A DNA stretch of 64,000 nt from Rhodobacter capsulatus (GCF_003254295.1 NZ_QKZO01000005.1:1-64000); one strand, 5' to 3'. Counted from the first letter of the stretch, positions 17,968-28,398 are shown. The notes: generated from the sequence alone by a model not told the origin. Program-made: numbers and translations.

Positions 17968-18903
17968 TCAGGTCCGGAACGCGCGCAACAGCGACAGCGC
18001 CGCATCCCAAAGATCGAAGACCCGCACAAGGTAATGTTCGCGCGTCGCAAAGGGGCGGTCCTGCGCGCCGGAGAGCTCGGCCTCGACCGTGTCGATCAGG
18101 CGCAGCAGGCGGCGGCGGTGCAGGCCCAGCCGCGCCTGCACCGGATCGGCCAGACAGCCCGCAAAAGCGGTGACGACGCCGCTGACCGACATCAGCCCGA
18201 CCACCGTCACGCCGGTCAGCCAGGGCCCCGGCGCGGTCGGAAACACCCCGTACCAAAGCCCGCCCAGGGTCTCGCCCAGGGGAAAGCCGGTCACGGCGGC
18301 TTCGCGCGACACCGCCTCGGCCAGACCGGGTGCCATCGAGAACATTCCCGGCGTCAGCGCCTGAAACAGCAGCGCGCCCAGCGTGATCGTCACCAGCGCG
18401 GTGGTCAGTTCCGCCACCGCGGCCCGGGTGCCGGTGTAATCGGTCAGGACCGCCATCACCCGTTGCGCCGCCGCCTTGCCGCCGTCCGGGTGCTGCGCAA
18501 GCGGCCCGCGCAGCTCTGGCGCGGCGAAAAGCGCCGCGGTCAGCGCGGCCCGACCTGGGTTGGCGGCGGTCTCGGGCAGCGGCGCCTCGAACAGATCGCG
18601 CAAAAGCGCCGCCTCGATCTGCGCCGAAACCCGGGTGCGCAGCAGCACCTGACGGGTCGCAAGCCAGGCCGAAACCCGGGGCCATCGCAGGGCGCCCGCC
18701 AGCCGGGCGCCGCCGCGACAGGCCAGCAGCACCGGCGCCAAAGCGACATTCGCGGGCGCGCGCAGCAGATCAAGGCCGAGCGCCGCCCGGTGCAGCCGCA
18801 ACGTGCCCGCCCCGGTCAGATGCCGGGTCACGAAAGTCTCCACCCGCGCGCGGCAGCGCGGCAGGCGGAGGGGCGGCGGCGACAAGGCAGGGGCAGCGGT
18901 CAT
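17968..18903 (-). CDS. Uncharacterised membrane protein
   Basis: I do not recognise this 311-residue protein with certainty; it may belong to DUF6635, known from Rhodobacteraceae. It is Ala/Leu/Arg-rich with two clear hydrophobic stretches, around TALVTITLGALLFQAL (about 180) and WLTGVTVVGLMSVSGVVTAFAG (about 238-259). The C-terminus (RLIDTVEAELSGAQDRPFATREHY) looks cytosolic and helical. The start at 18903 (MTAAPALSPPP) is chosen because codons upstream look non-coding, though no strong ribosome-binding site is visible; an ATG at about 18942 is an alternative. It is divergent from the rRNA methyltransferase gene. Confidence 0.65.
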   Translation of the reverse strand: MTAAPALSPPPLRLPRCRARVETFVTRHLTGAGTLRLHRAALGLDLLRAPANVALAPVLLACRGGARLAGALRWPRVSAWLATRQVLLRTRVSAQIEAALLRDLFEAPLPETAANPGRAALTAALFAAPELRGPLAQHPDGGKAAAQRVMAVLTDYTGTRAAVAELTTALVTITLGALLFQALTPGMFSMAPGLAEAVSREAAVTGFPLGETLGGLWYGVFPTAPGPWLTGVTVVGLMSVSGVVTAFAGCLADPVQARLGLHRRRLLRLIDTVEAELSGAQDRPFATREHYLVRVFDLWDAALSLLRAFRT

Positions 18904-19119
18904 CTGGCAGATCCGGGGAAAAGGTTCTGCACAGGTAAGCATCCCGGCCCCGATGTGAAGGGCGCCCTGGCGCAAACGCCCCGGGCCTTTCACGAATGAC
19001 GGTTTTCAAAACCCGATCTTCGCCGTAAAGAAACCCGGGGGCCGCAAGGCCGCCTGAATCCGGCCGCAGCTGCGCACCGAGATCAGCCCCCTCGCCCTTT
19101 CAACCGGATCGTCTTACCC

Positions 19120-20448
19120 GTGACCCCTGCTGCCCAGCTGCAAGCCATCCTTGAATTGATGTCCGAGATCGACACCGTCGCGCGTCCCGCCGATGCGATC
19201 GTCTCGGCCTGGTTCCGCGCCCGCCGCCAGATCGGCGATGCCGACCGCGGCGAGATCATCGCCACCCTGCAGGAGCTGCTGCGCCATCAGGCCCGGCTGG
19301 GCTGGTGGCTGGAGCGGCACGGCCGCAAGGACACCCATCGCAACCGGCTGCTGGCCTTTCTGGCGCTGGTCGAGCGGCGCAAGCCGGATCAGCTGAAACG
19401 GCTGTTCAGCGGCGCGAAATATGCGCCCTCGATCCTGACCGAGGCGGAAGCGACGCTGGTGGTGAAGCTGCAGGGCAGCCCGGTCGATCACCCCGCGATG
19501 CCGGACGATGTGCGGCTGGAATGCCCCGATTGGGCCGCCGGGGCGCTGCGGCGCCGCTTTGGCGCCGATTTCGAAACCGAGATGGCGGCGATGCTGACGC
19601 CGCCGCCGCTCGATCTGCGGGTGAACACGCTGAAAACCACGCGCGAACAGTCCTTGCAGGCGCTGCGCGGGATCGGGCTTCCGGCCGAGCTTTCGGCGGT
19701 GGCACCCTTTGGCATCCGGGTCAGCGCGCGGCTGTCGCTGGCGCATCTGCCCGGGCTGAAGACCGGCGAGATCGAGATTCAGGACGAGGGCTCGCAGCTG
19801 GTGGCGCTGCTCGTCGATGCCAAGCCCGGCGATCGGGTGGTGGATTTCTGCGCAGGCGCGGGCGGCAAGACGCTGGCGATCGCGGCGCAGATGCGCAACA
19901 AGGGCCGGATCATCGCCTGCGACGTGAACGAGGGGCGGTTGAAACGCTGCGCCGAACGCGCGCGGCGGGCCGGGCTGCAAAATGCCGAGACCCGGCTTCT
20001 GACCAGCGAGACCGACCGTTGGGTGAAGCGGCACAAGGCCGGTTTCGACCGGGTTCTGGTCGATGCGCCCTGCTCTGGCACCGGCACCTGGCGGCGCAAC
20101 CCCGATGCGCGCTGGCGCTCGCCGCAGGAGCAGGGGGTGGACAATCTTGCGGCGCTGCAGGGGCGGATCCTGGCCAGCGCGGCGCGGCTGGTCAAACCCG
20201 GCGGGCGGCTGGTCTATGCCACCTGCTCGCTGCTCTCCGAGGAAAACGAAGAGCGCGTGGCCGCCTTTCTGGCCGCGCATCCCGAGTTTTCCGTGGTGCC
20301 GCTGGCCGAGGTGGCGCCGCAGCTGACCGGCTCGGCCCATCCCGATTATCTGTCGCTGACGCCCGCGCGGCATGACACCGACGGCTTCTTTGCCGCCGTG
20401 CTGCAACGCGCCGCCGTGGCTCAGGCCCCGTCCGGGGACGCGGCCTGA
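19120..20448 (+). CDS. RsmB/NOP-type RNA (cytosine-5) methyltransferase
   Basis: SAM-dependent methyltransferase of 442 residues that forms m5C in RNA, most likely 16S rRNA. The N-terminal 130 residues are the NusB-like/RsmB leader. Motif I is DFCAGAGGKTLAIAAQ near residue 242. Motif IV VDAPCSGTGTWRRNPDARWR (near 311) holds one of the two family cysteines. Motif VI YATCSLLSEENEERV (near 366) holds the catalytic cysteine. Translation starts at GTG. It ends eight bases before the convergent ygiQ-like gene, with no terminator between them. Confidence 0.9.
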   Translation: MTPAAQLQAILELMSEIDTVARPADAIVSAWFRARRQIGDADRGEIIATLQELLRHQARLGWWLERHGRKDTHRNRLLAFLALVERRKPDQLKRLFSGAKYAPSILTEAEATLVVKLQGSPVDHPAMPDDVRLECPDWAAGALRRRFGADFETEMAAMLTPPPLDLRVNTLKTTREQSLQALRGIGLPAELSAVAPFGIRVSARLSLAHLPGLKTGEIEIQDEGSQLVALLVDAKPGDRVVDFCAGAGGKTLAIAAQMRNKGRIIACDVNEGRLKRCAERARRAGLQNAETRLLTSETDRWVKRHKAGFDRVLVDAPCSGTGTWRRNPDARWRSPQEQGVDNLAALQGRILASAARLVKPGGRLVYATCSLLSEENEERVAAFLAAHPEFSVVPLAEVAPQLTGSAHPDYLSLTPARHDTDGFFAAVLQRAAVAQAPSGDAA

Positions 20449-20455
20449 GCCCGGG

Positions 20456-22504
<2,049 letters not shown>

Positions 22505-22638
22505 CGTCGGAAGTATAGGGCGCCGGGGTCGAAACTTCAACGCCGCTTGGCCAGGCTGGCGCGTCCGAGGGCAGGGCCCGCGGGACGGCTGCGAAGACGG
22601 CTTGCGTTTTTGCCCGGATGCCCGCAAAAAGCCGGTGT

Positions 22639-22715
22639 GACCCCGTGGCTCAACTGGATAGAGCAGCCCCCTCCTAAGGGGCAGGTTGGTGGTTCGAATC
22701 CACTCGGGGTCGCCA
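22639..22715 (+). tRNA. tRNA-Arg (anticodon CCT)
   Basis: A complete cloverleaf can be drawn. Acceptor GACCCCG (22639-22645) pairs with CGGGGTC (22705-22711), followed by discriminator G and an encoded CCA. The D-arm is GCTC...GAGC. The anticodon stem GCCCC/GGGGC encloses the loop CTCCTAA, giving anticodon CCT. The T-arm GGTGG-TTCGAAT-CCACT is normal. tRNA-Arg genes are frequent phage integration sites, and prophage debris begins directly downstream. I found no second copy of the tRNA 3' end up to 25620, so no attachment pair can be defined. Confidence 0.97.
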
Positions 22716-22870
22716 AAAAAACCTGAAAAATATGGCGTTTTCTCAGTCGATTGCAAAACCCGATGCAGAAACCTGCGCCGAAAAGCAGCCGGAAACGGGC
22801 GGTCAGTCCCGGATTTCTGTACAAAACCTGTACAAGTTGAGCCCGATTTGCCCCGCTTCGAGGTGCTGCG

Positions 22871-22980
22871 ATGAGCTGGCGCGTGGCAAATGAATGTGCG
22901 GGACGCCGCTTCGGTTCTGCGGCCCGAAAGCAGATCATCATGTTCCTTGCCGACAAGGCGAGCGACGATGGCTCGGGCAC
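22871..22980 (+). pseudogene. Fragment: N-terminus of phage HTH/replication protein
   Basis: The first 36 codons read [20 protein letters not shown] followed by [16 protein letters not shown]. This matches the opening of phage helix-turn-helix proteins in which a GSAxxK-x-IL-x-LAD-x-A-x-DDG pattern leads into the recognition helix. After DDGSG the similarity stops abruptly and the reading frame continues as nonsense to a stop at 23293. The break near 22975 is best explained by a deletion that joined this start to the end of another phage gene. Confidence 0.5.
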
Positions 22981-23460
22981 TGGAAGGCCTCCGATCTCGC
23001 GTGGGACGCGTTTGCGAACGGAGGCGGCTCGGCGGCGGTGGGCGAAGGATGGCAATATGACCGAGAAAACACCGGTGGGTTTGTTTTCGGACGCTCGTTG
23101 CCGCTGGCCGGGTATTTCGGCGCCTTCGTCAAGGACTGGGCAGGGGCATCGTTGCTGGCGATCGTCAACAACAGCACCGACGGCGCTGCCCGCGCCCGAT
23201 TGCAGGCGCGGGTTGGCGCCAAGTCGGTCAACCTCGAATGCGATCCCGGCACTGGCGGGCGCCTTGTCTCGACGGACGATTACTGGGGGCTGATCGCCGC
23301 GGGTCTGACGCTGGCGGTGTTTCAGGCTCCGGCGGCCGACAACCAGACCAGCGCCACGCTGCTCACGAAGATCGGAGGCGTCACCGTGACCAAGAAGGTC
23401 AAGATCGGCGCTGCGGACAGCGGCGGCGCCGGGTATCGCATGCTGCGCGTCGAGAACTGA
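22975..23460 (+). pseudogene. Fragment: C-terminus of phage tail/structural protein
   Basis: A second frame begins abruptly at about 22975 and runs about 160 codons to a stop at 23460. It contains [12 protein letters not shown], a DWAGASLLAIVNN segment and ends GGAGYRMLRVEN. A C-terminal LRV-x-N ending and Gly/Ala/Val-rich beta repeats are typical of tail or receptor-binding proteins in Rhodobacter prophages. There is no start codon suited to it. The exact protein is not identified. Confidence 0.5.
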
Positions 23461-23763
23461 GGGGCATGTCTGGCGGTGGCGCCTGATGGCAGGTCTGGGC
23501 GGTACCCGCAAAGCTATGCGGTGGGCGCATGGCTTGATCGCATTACCCGTTTCCGGTGCCAGGCGCGGCCAAAGCGGCGCCTCTGCATGGATTTACCGTG
23601 TAAGTCACTGATATTAAATAACTTTGCACTAGGCGCAACAGGATGCGTCAAACGTGCAAAGTTCCCGCCGCGCCAACGTCGCTACCGCAACGCAAAAATC
23701 CCAATAAAATAAGGCTTGAATGGGGTTTTCACCGGAGCGTACCGAAGTGACGTGGATAGGAGA

Positions 23764-24193
23764 TCAAGCCTCATGTGGCGATGGCATCGTCATCACCGCG
23801 CGGCACAAAGTGCAAAGTTCGAGCGCACGCTGGAAGCTCATAGCAATCATAACGCTATGATCTATCGACACAAATCGTCTGTTACCGGCTATTCCCAGCT
23901 GTTCCCGGTTTTTGTCCGATGTACCGGGTGTTTTTGTCGGGTGACACGACGGCGCAACTCCAAGCGGCGGGGCTGGCAAGATGGCCACCTCTGCTCTGTC
24001 GTGGCCCTTTGCGACGCCAGCGATGTAGTATCGCCGCCCACTGTGGATAACCGTCTCGCGCGATTTCTTGGCGGCTTGCAGGGCCTCACGCACCCCGGCT
24101 TGCCACCCTTCCTTCCTTCCGCGCATCGGTCAGCATCGCATCCAGCGCGGCACGGGCGTCTTCGGCGATCAGGGCGCGGATTTTGATGCTGAT
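23764..24193 (-). pseudogene. Frameshifted phage-type gene, minus strand
   Basis: On the minus strand one frame reads IKIRALIAEDARAALDAML up to TDARKEG (24193 to about 24108) and a second reads KEGWQAGVREALQAAKKSRE onward to a stop at 23764. The two meet in a tandem repeat of GGAA (three units, 24111-24120 and flanks). Removing one 4-bp unit joins them into TDARKEGWQAGVREALQ without a break. This points to a slippage frameshift in a once-real gene. The product is not recognised. It may also be shadow coding, so confidence is limited. Confidence 0.35.
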
Positions 24194-24199
24194 ACCGCG

Positions 24200-24792
24200 C
24201 GCCGATCCGCGCCACCCACCCGCGAAGTCATCGTCTTTGCTAACGGCCTCTCCCATTTTATCGGCCTGACCCTTGGCCGCGTGGTCAAGGAAGTGGCGGC
24301 GGATGGCACGGAAACCGATGCCCTGTCGCATCCGGTCAATGCCCTGCTGAACCGGCAGGCGAACGACTGGACCCCGGCCTTTTGCGCCGTCCGCGATCTG
24401 GTCTTTGACGCGCTGACCGATGACCGCGGCGGTATGCTTTGGGTCAACCGCCTGTCGGATGGCCGGGTGGCGGAACTGATCCGCTACCGTTCCGGCATGG
24501 TGACTGTCGATTACGATCAGGCGACCGGCGAGCCGTTCTATCGGATCGACAACACGCCGACGCCGCGCGAAGATATGGTGCATTTGCGCGCGACCGTGAC
24601 GACCTGAGCCGGGTCGATCTGGCGACCCGCGCGACGACGATTTCAAGCCTGATTTCGGCCGAAGTGCTGAACCCCGACGAGGGGCGCGAGTGGATCGGCA
24701 AGCCTGCCCGGCCGGACGGCAAGGGCGGCGTCTATGGCAACCGGCACATTCAAACCGACATGGGCGGTGCGCCGCCGAAAGAGGGTGTCTGA
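24200..24792 (+). pseudogene. Phage portal protein remnant (HK97-type)
   Basis: Two pieces in different frames. The first (about 24200-24600) reads ANGLSHFIGLTLGRVVKEVA, then DHPVN-like SHPVNALLNRQANDWTPAF and ends in EDMVHLRA, matching the middle of HK97 portal proteins. It stops at 24607. The second (about 24592-24792) reads LSRVDLATRATTISSLISAE, EGREWIGKPARPDGKGG and ends GGAPPKEGV, matching the portal C-terminus. The N-terminal clip region start and the part between the two pieces are missing, so the gene is broken. The stop overlaps the next start (TGATG), preserving phage gene order. Confidence 0.7.
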
Positions 24793-25319
24793 TGGATTTG
24801 GGCGACGTTTACAACGTGCAAGAGGATCAGGGCCCGGGGCGCTGGCTCGAATGGCTGCACCCGGTGACGGGCGAGGGCACGGGTTTGCGCGTCAAGGTGG
24901 CCGGGCCTGACAGTCTGCTGGCCGCCCATGCTGCGGCGCAAATGGTCGATGATCTGGCAGAACTGGCGGACGAAAACGGGCGCGTGAGCGGTGCTGACCG
25001 TGCCAAGGCGCAGCGGGCCTATCTGGCGCGGCTGGATGCCTCGGCGGATGCACCCATCCTGTGCGGGGCGAGGGGCGGGCGGCTGCGCTACAAAGACGTG
25101 GCGGAAATCATGCTGAAAGAGCGGCGGCGGTTGGGGGTCGAAGCCCATGACCTGCATGCGCTGCGCTACACCGGGGTTCAAGAGCTGGCGCTGGCGGGCT
25201 GCGATGATGACGAGATTGCAAGCTACTCGGGTCACACCTCCAAGGCGATGATCCGCAAATATGCGGGGGAGGCGCGGCAACTCATGCGTGCCCTGAGTGC
25301 ACGCGAAAAGAGGGGGTGA
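24792..25319 (+). pseudogene. Fusion of a phage structural-region gene with an integrase C-terminus
   Basis: A 175-codon open frame made of two unrelated parts. Residues 1 to about 84 (MDLGDVYNVQEDQGPGRWLE, then VAGPDSLLAAHAAAQMVDDL) look like the small protein that follows portal genes in Rhodobacterales prophages. From about residue 85 (PILCGARGGRLRY) it is the catalytic end of a tyrosine recombinase: HALR with the His-x-x-Arg pair, SGHTS, and the nucleophile Tyr in IRKYAG. The recombinase N-terminus and first catalytic Arg are absent, so integration activity is not expected. The two parts are in frame, and the fusion may be expressed. Confidence 0.7.
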
Positions 25320-25421
25320 ACGGATGCGGAACGAAACGGCGACGTGATACGAAAAATGATACAGGCGGGAAAGGTCAGATGCAGAAGGCAATCAAAGCAG
25401 GCGGTTGCGCCGAGAAGATGG

Positions 25422-25458
25422 GAAAGGGGGAGCGTATTGGCCCACCGCTCCCCCTTTC
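25422..25458. terminator. Long GC-rich hairpin at the prophage right edge
   Basis: A perfect 13-bp inverted repeat, GAAAGGGGGAGCG (25422-25434) and CGCTCCCCCTTTC (25446-25458), with an 11-base loop. The AAA/TTT ends make it a possible bidirectional terminator, although no longer T run follows. It lies 100 bp after the integrase remnant and upstream of the LacI gene, marking the change from phage debris to chromosome. The 300-bp stretch 25320-25620 holds this hairpin and the lacI-type promoter/operators and no gene that I can support. Confidence 0.6.
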
Positions 25459-25533
25459 GCGCCCCCGACGGTTGAGGAAGGATGACCGCCGCCGAGGTTG
25501 AACGGGCGTCTCCGGACGGATCCGGATCATTCC

Positions 25534-25600
25534 GTTAGCGATAACATAGGGATGCGCTTCGACTTGCACAAGCGAAATGTTTGACGCTATCTGGTAGCGT
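25534..25600 (+). promoter_or_regulatory. Promoter and palindromic operators of the LacI-family gene
   Basis: GTTAGCGATAAC (25534-25545) carries inverted GTTA/TAAC arms. ACGCTA (25584-25589) and TAGCGT (25595-25600) form a 6-bp inverted repeat with a 5-base spacer. Both share the TAGCG core typical of LacI-family operators. TTGCAC (25564-25569) and TATCTG (25588-25593), 18 bp apart, could be -35 and -10, the latter inside the second operator. Autoregulation is the simplest reading. Confidence 0.5.
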
Positions 25601-25620
25601 TCCCACGGAAAGGACCCGCC

Positions 25621-26652
25621 TTGGCCCGTTCGCCCAACGACTCCCGCCGTCCCCTGACCCTGCGTGACGTCTCCGAGGCCTCGGGGGTTTCCGAAATGAC
25701 GGTCAGCCGCGTGTTGCGCAACCGGGGCGACGTGTCGGAAGCGACGCGCGAAAAGGTGCTCGAAGCGGCGCGGACGCTGGGCTATGTGCCCAACAAGATC
25801 GCCGGCGCGCTCGCCTCGCAGCGGGTCAATCTGGTCGGCGTGATCATCCCGTCGCTGTCGAACCTGGTCTTTCCCGAGGTGCTCTCGGGCATTTCCACCG
25901 AACTTGAGGACACCGGGCTGCAGCCCGTCGTCGGCGTCACCGATTATTCCCCGGAAAAGGAGGAGACCGTCCTTTACGAGATGCTGTCCTGGCGGCCCTC
26001 GGGGGTGATCATCGCCGGGCTCGAACATACCGCGACGGCGCGGGCGATGCTGCAGAATGCCGGGGTGCCGGTGGTCGAGATCATGGATGTCGATGGCGAG
26101 GGCGTCGATTCCGTCGTCGGCATCTCGCATCGCCGCGCCGGGCTGCAGATGGCGCAGGCGATCACCGCCGCGGGCTATCGCAAGATCGGCTTTCTGGGCA
26201 CCAAGATGCCCGAGGATCATCGCGCCCGCAAACGGCTGGAGGGCTTTTCCGAAGGGCTGGCGCAGGCGGGGATCGTGCTGCATGACACCGAATTCTATTC
26301 CGGCGGCTCGGCGCTTCTGAAGGGGCGCGAGATGACCGGGGCGATGCTGACGCGCAGCCCCGACATCGATTTCCTGTATTATTCCAACGACATGATCGGC
26401 GCGGGCGGGCTGCTTTACTGCCTTGAAAAGGGCTTTGACGTGCCGGGCAGGCTGGGTCTGGCCGGGTTCAACGGGGTCGAGCTGCTCGAGGGGCTGCCGC
26501 GGCGGCTGGCGACGATGGATGCCTGTCGGCGCGAGATCGGGCGCAAGGCGGCCGAGATCGTCGCGCGGCAGTCCGGCACCGCCAGCGCCGAAAGCGAGGT
26601 CGTCGAGCTGCAGCCGGTCCTCCAGTTCGGCGACACGATCCGCAAGCCCTGA
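25621..26652 (+). CDS. LacI family transcriptional regulator, GntR-like
   Basis: DNA-binding repressor of 343 residues. The LacI headpiece is at about residues 13-60 (TLRDVSEASGVSEMTVSRVL with hinge helix), followed by a periplasmic-binding-protein-like sensor domain starting VNLVGVIIPSLSNLVFPEVL. The sensor resembles the gluconate repressor GntR group. Translation appears to start at TTG at 25621, six bases after AAAGGA. No sugar kinase or transporter adjoins it, so its target may be elsewhere in the genome. Operator-like palindromes upstream suggest self-regulation. Confidence 0.9.
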   Translation: MARSPNDSRRPLTLRDVSEASGVSEMTVSRVLRNRGDVSEATREKVLEAARTLGYVPNKIAGALASQRVNLVGVIIPSLSNLVFPEVLSGISTELEDTGLQPVVGVTDYSPEKEETVLYEMLSWRPSGVIIAGLEHTATARAMLQNAGVPVVEIMDVDGEGVDSVVGISHRRAGLQMAQAITAAGYRKIGFLGTKMPEDHRARKRLEGFSEGLAQAGIVLHDTEFYSGGSALLKGREMTGAMLTRSPDIDFLYYSNDMIGAGGLLYCLEKGFDVPGRLGLAGFNGVELLEGLPRRLATMDACRREIGRKAAEIVARQSGTASAESEVVELQPVLQFGDTIRKP

Positions 26653-26656
26653 CGGA

Positions 26657-27478
26657 TCATTGCCTGGCGGCCCAGCTCGCCGAGGCATATTGCCTTGTGT
26701 AGAACTCGCCCATCAGCCCGATCGCCAAAAGCACCAGCGCGACGTTCAGCGCATATTCCCAGTTCGAGAAATGCGGGTTGTAGTTGATGAAGGTATAGCC
26801 GCGCGCCTGGTCGATGATGTGAAACAGCGGGTTCCAGCTGAACAAAATCAGCATCTTGTGCGGCAAGGTATTGGCCAGGAACATCTTGCCCGAAGCGATC
26901 ATGTTCACCCGGCCGTAGATCTGCTGGATCATCCCCACCAGCTGCGGGTTCCAGGGTTTGGCCGCCAGAAACACCATGCCCAGCGCCACCCCCGAGAACC
27001 AGCCCAGCATCACCATGCCCATCGCGCCGGACCAGTCATGGATCTCGATCGGTTTGATCGCGGCGTGATAGAGATAAAGCACCACCAGCATCGACAGCAT
27101 CTGCGTGTAAAGCGCGCCCAGCGCCGCCGCCGAGATCGCGATCGCGGTGGTCATCGGCCCGTGCTTCATCATCGCCGAAGACGCCCCTTCGGAGCCGAAG
27201 ACCGCCGACATCGCCTTGGTATAGGTCATGTAAAGGAAAATGCCCGACATGATGTAAAGCATGAAATCCCCGCGCACCGCGCTGCCGCGCATGCCGAGGA
27301 TCGTGTACATCAGGTAAAACGTCGCCACGAGCATCACGGTCTGGAACATGTTCTGCAACAGGCCGAGGATCGCATTGCCATGCGATTTGCGGATTGCGCG
27401 CACCGTGGCGTGATAGACCAGCTCCAGCAGGTTGAAGGTCGATCCGAGGGCGCTGGTCGTGCGTTCTGCTTTGAACAT
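26657..27478 (-). CDS. ABC-2 type polysaccharide export permease (KpsM-like)
   Basis: Inner-membrane permease of 273 residues with six predicted helices, in the family exporting capsular polysaccharide, O-antigen or teichoic acid. Start MFKAERTTSALGSTFNLLEL is chosen because homology begins there; the frame continues upstream. Characteristic segments are the N-terminal amphipathic part, HGPMTTAIAISAAALGALYT and NPLFHIIDQARGY near the C-terminus. No ATP-binding partner is in the window, which is unusual since the two are nearly always adjacent. It faces away from the glycan genes, separated by a 125-bp divergent promoter region. Confidence 0.83.
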   Translation of the reverse strand: MFKAERTTSALGSTFNLLELVYHATVRAIRKSHGNAILGLLQNMFQTVMLVATFYLMYTILGMRGSAVRGDFMLYIMSGIFLYMTYTKAMSAVFGSEGASSAMMKHGPMTTAIAISAAALGALYTQMLSMLVVLYLYHAAIKPIEIHDWSGAMGMVMLGWFSGVALGMVFLAAKPWNPQLVGMIQQIYGRVNMIASGKMFLANTLPHKMLILFSWNPLFHIIDQARGYTFINYNPHFSNWEYALNVALVLLAIGLMGEFYTRQYASASWAARQ

Positions 27479-27603
27479 GGCTCTGCCGTGGGGAACTTTG
27501 CGTTTTGTAGCCCCGGAAAACTTGCCGTTCCGTTGAGGGCCGATCATAAAGATAACCAAATCGCATGGCAATCTGGCCGAAATGCGGCCGACAGGAGAGA
27601 GTG

Positions 27604-28398
27604 ATGGACTTTGACCGTCTTGTGAGCGTGATGCGCCGTCTGGCGCTGGAGGCGGGCGACCGGATCATGCAGATCTATGATTCTCCCGATTTCGCGGTGA
27701 AGACGAAAGCCGATGCCTCGCCGGTGACCGAGGCCGACGAGGCCGCCGATGCGCTGATCTCCGAAGGGCTGGCCGAGGCCTTCCCGCAGATCGCGCTGGT
27801 GACCGAGGAACAGGCGGCGAGCCACGCGCAAAGCGTCAAGACCTTCCTGATCGTCGATCCGCTCGATGGCACCAAGGAATTCGTGCAGCGCCGCGGCGAT
27901 TTCACCGTCAACATCGCCTATGTCGAAAACGGCGTGCCGCTGCGCGGGATCGTCTATGCGCCCGCCAAGGGGCGGCTCTTTTACACGCTGGCCGATGGCC
28001 GTTCGGTCGAGGAGCTGGGCGCCTTCGACAAGGAAACCGTGGGCGAGCAGAAGCCGATCACCGTGTCGGTGCCCGACAACCGGGCGCTGATGGTGGTGGC
28101 GTCGAAATCGCACCGCGATCAGGCGACCGATGACTATATCGCCCGCTATGCGGTGGCCGACATGACCTCGGCGGGCTCGTCTCTGAAATTCTGTCTGGTG
28201 GCGACGGGCGAGGCCGATCTTTACCCGCGTCTGGGCCGGACGATGGAATGGGATACCGCGGCGGGCGATGCCGTGCTGCGCGGGGCGGGCGGCGAGATGG
28301 TGCGCTTCGACGATCACGGCCCCTTCACCTATGGCAAGGACGGCTTCGCCAACCCGTTCTTCATCGCCTATGCCCCCGGCGTGATCCTGGTGAAGTGA
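27604..28398 (+). CDS. cysQ: 3'(2'),5'-bisphosphate nucleotidase CysQ
   Basis: Mg-dependent phosphatase of the inositol monophosphatase superfamily, 264 residues. It removes the 3' phosphate of PAP, the product of PAPS reductase and sulfotransferases, at the inner membrane or in cytoplasm. Motifs: EEQAAS around residue 66 (first metal Glu), DPLDGTKEF at about 85-93 and WDTAAGDAVL at about 217-226. AGGAGA upstream is a strong ribosome-binding site, and its stop overlaps the next start. Placement in a glycan cluster that ends with a sulfotransferase suggests it clears PAP made there. Confidence 0.93.
   Translation: MDFDRLVSVMRRLALEAGDRIMQIYDSPDFAVKTKADASPVTEADEAADALISEGLAEAFPQIALVTEEQAASHAQSVKTFLIVDPLDGTKEFVQRRGDFTVNIAYVENGVPLRGIVYAPAKGRLFYTLADGRSVEELGAFDKETVGEQKPITVSVPDNRALMVVASKSHRDQATDDYIARYAVADMTSAGSSLKFCLVATGEADLYPRLGRTMEWDTAAGDAVLRGAGGEMVRFDDHGPFTYGKDGFANPFFIAYAPGVILVK

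Larger units (their letters stand above)
22716..25319. mobile_element. Decayed prophage next to tRNA-Arg
   Basis: About 2.6 kb containing fragments of at least five phage genes. In order: N-terminus of a helix-turn-helix replication-type protein, the C-terminus of a tail or structural protein, a frameshifted minus-strand gene, a portal protein with lost N-terminus and an internal frame break, and a phage gene fused to an integrase C-terminus. Lower-GC stretches (for example 23590-23960) and different codon use set it apart. No complete phage gene remains, and no attR-like repeat was found. Likely origin: a siphophage-type prophage integrated at tRNA-Arg that shrank through several deletions. 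Confidence 0.8.

Noticed and set aside
22537-22740. Minus-strand peptide [19 protein letters not shown] over the tRNA
   Set aside because: This is the well-known spurious translation of tRNA-Arg, not a protein gene.
25316-25501. Short plus-strand frame after the integrase remnant
   Set aside because: Its sequence is mostly Arg/Lys/Gly, it spans the hairpin, and shows no recognisable domain.
25320-25620. Search for attR, a second copy of the tRNA-Arg 3' end
   Set aside because: No stretch similar to GGTTCGAATCCACTCGGGGT was found, so no attachment pair is claimed.
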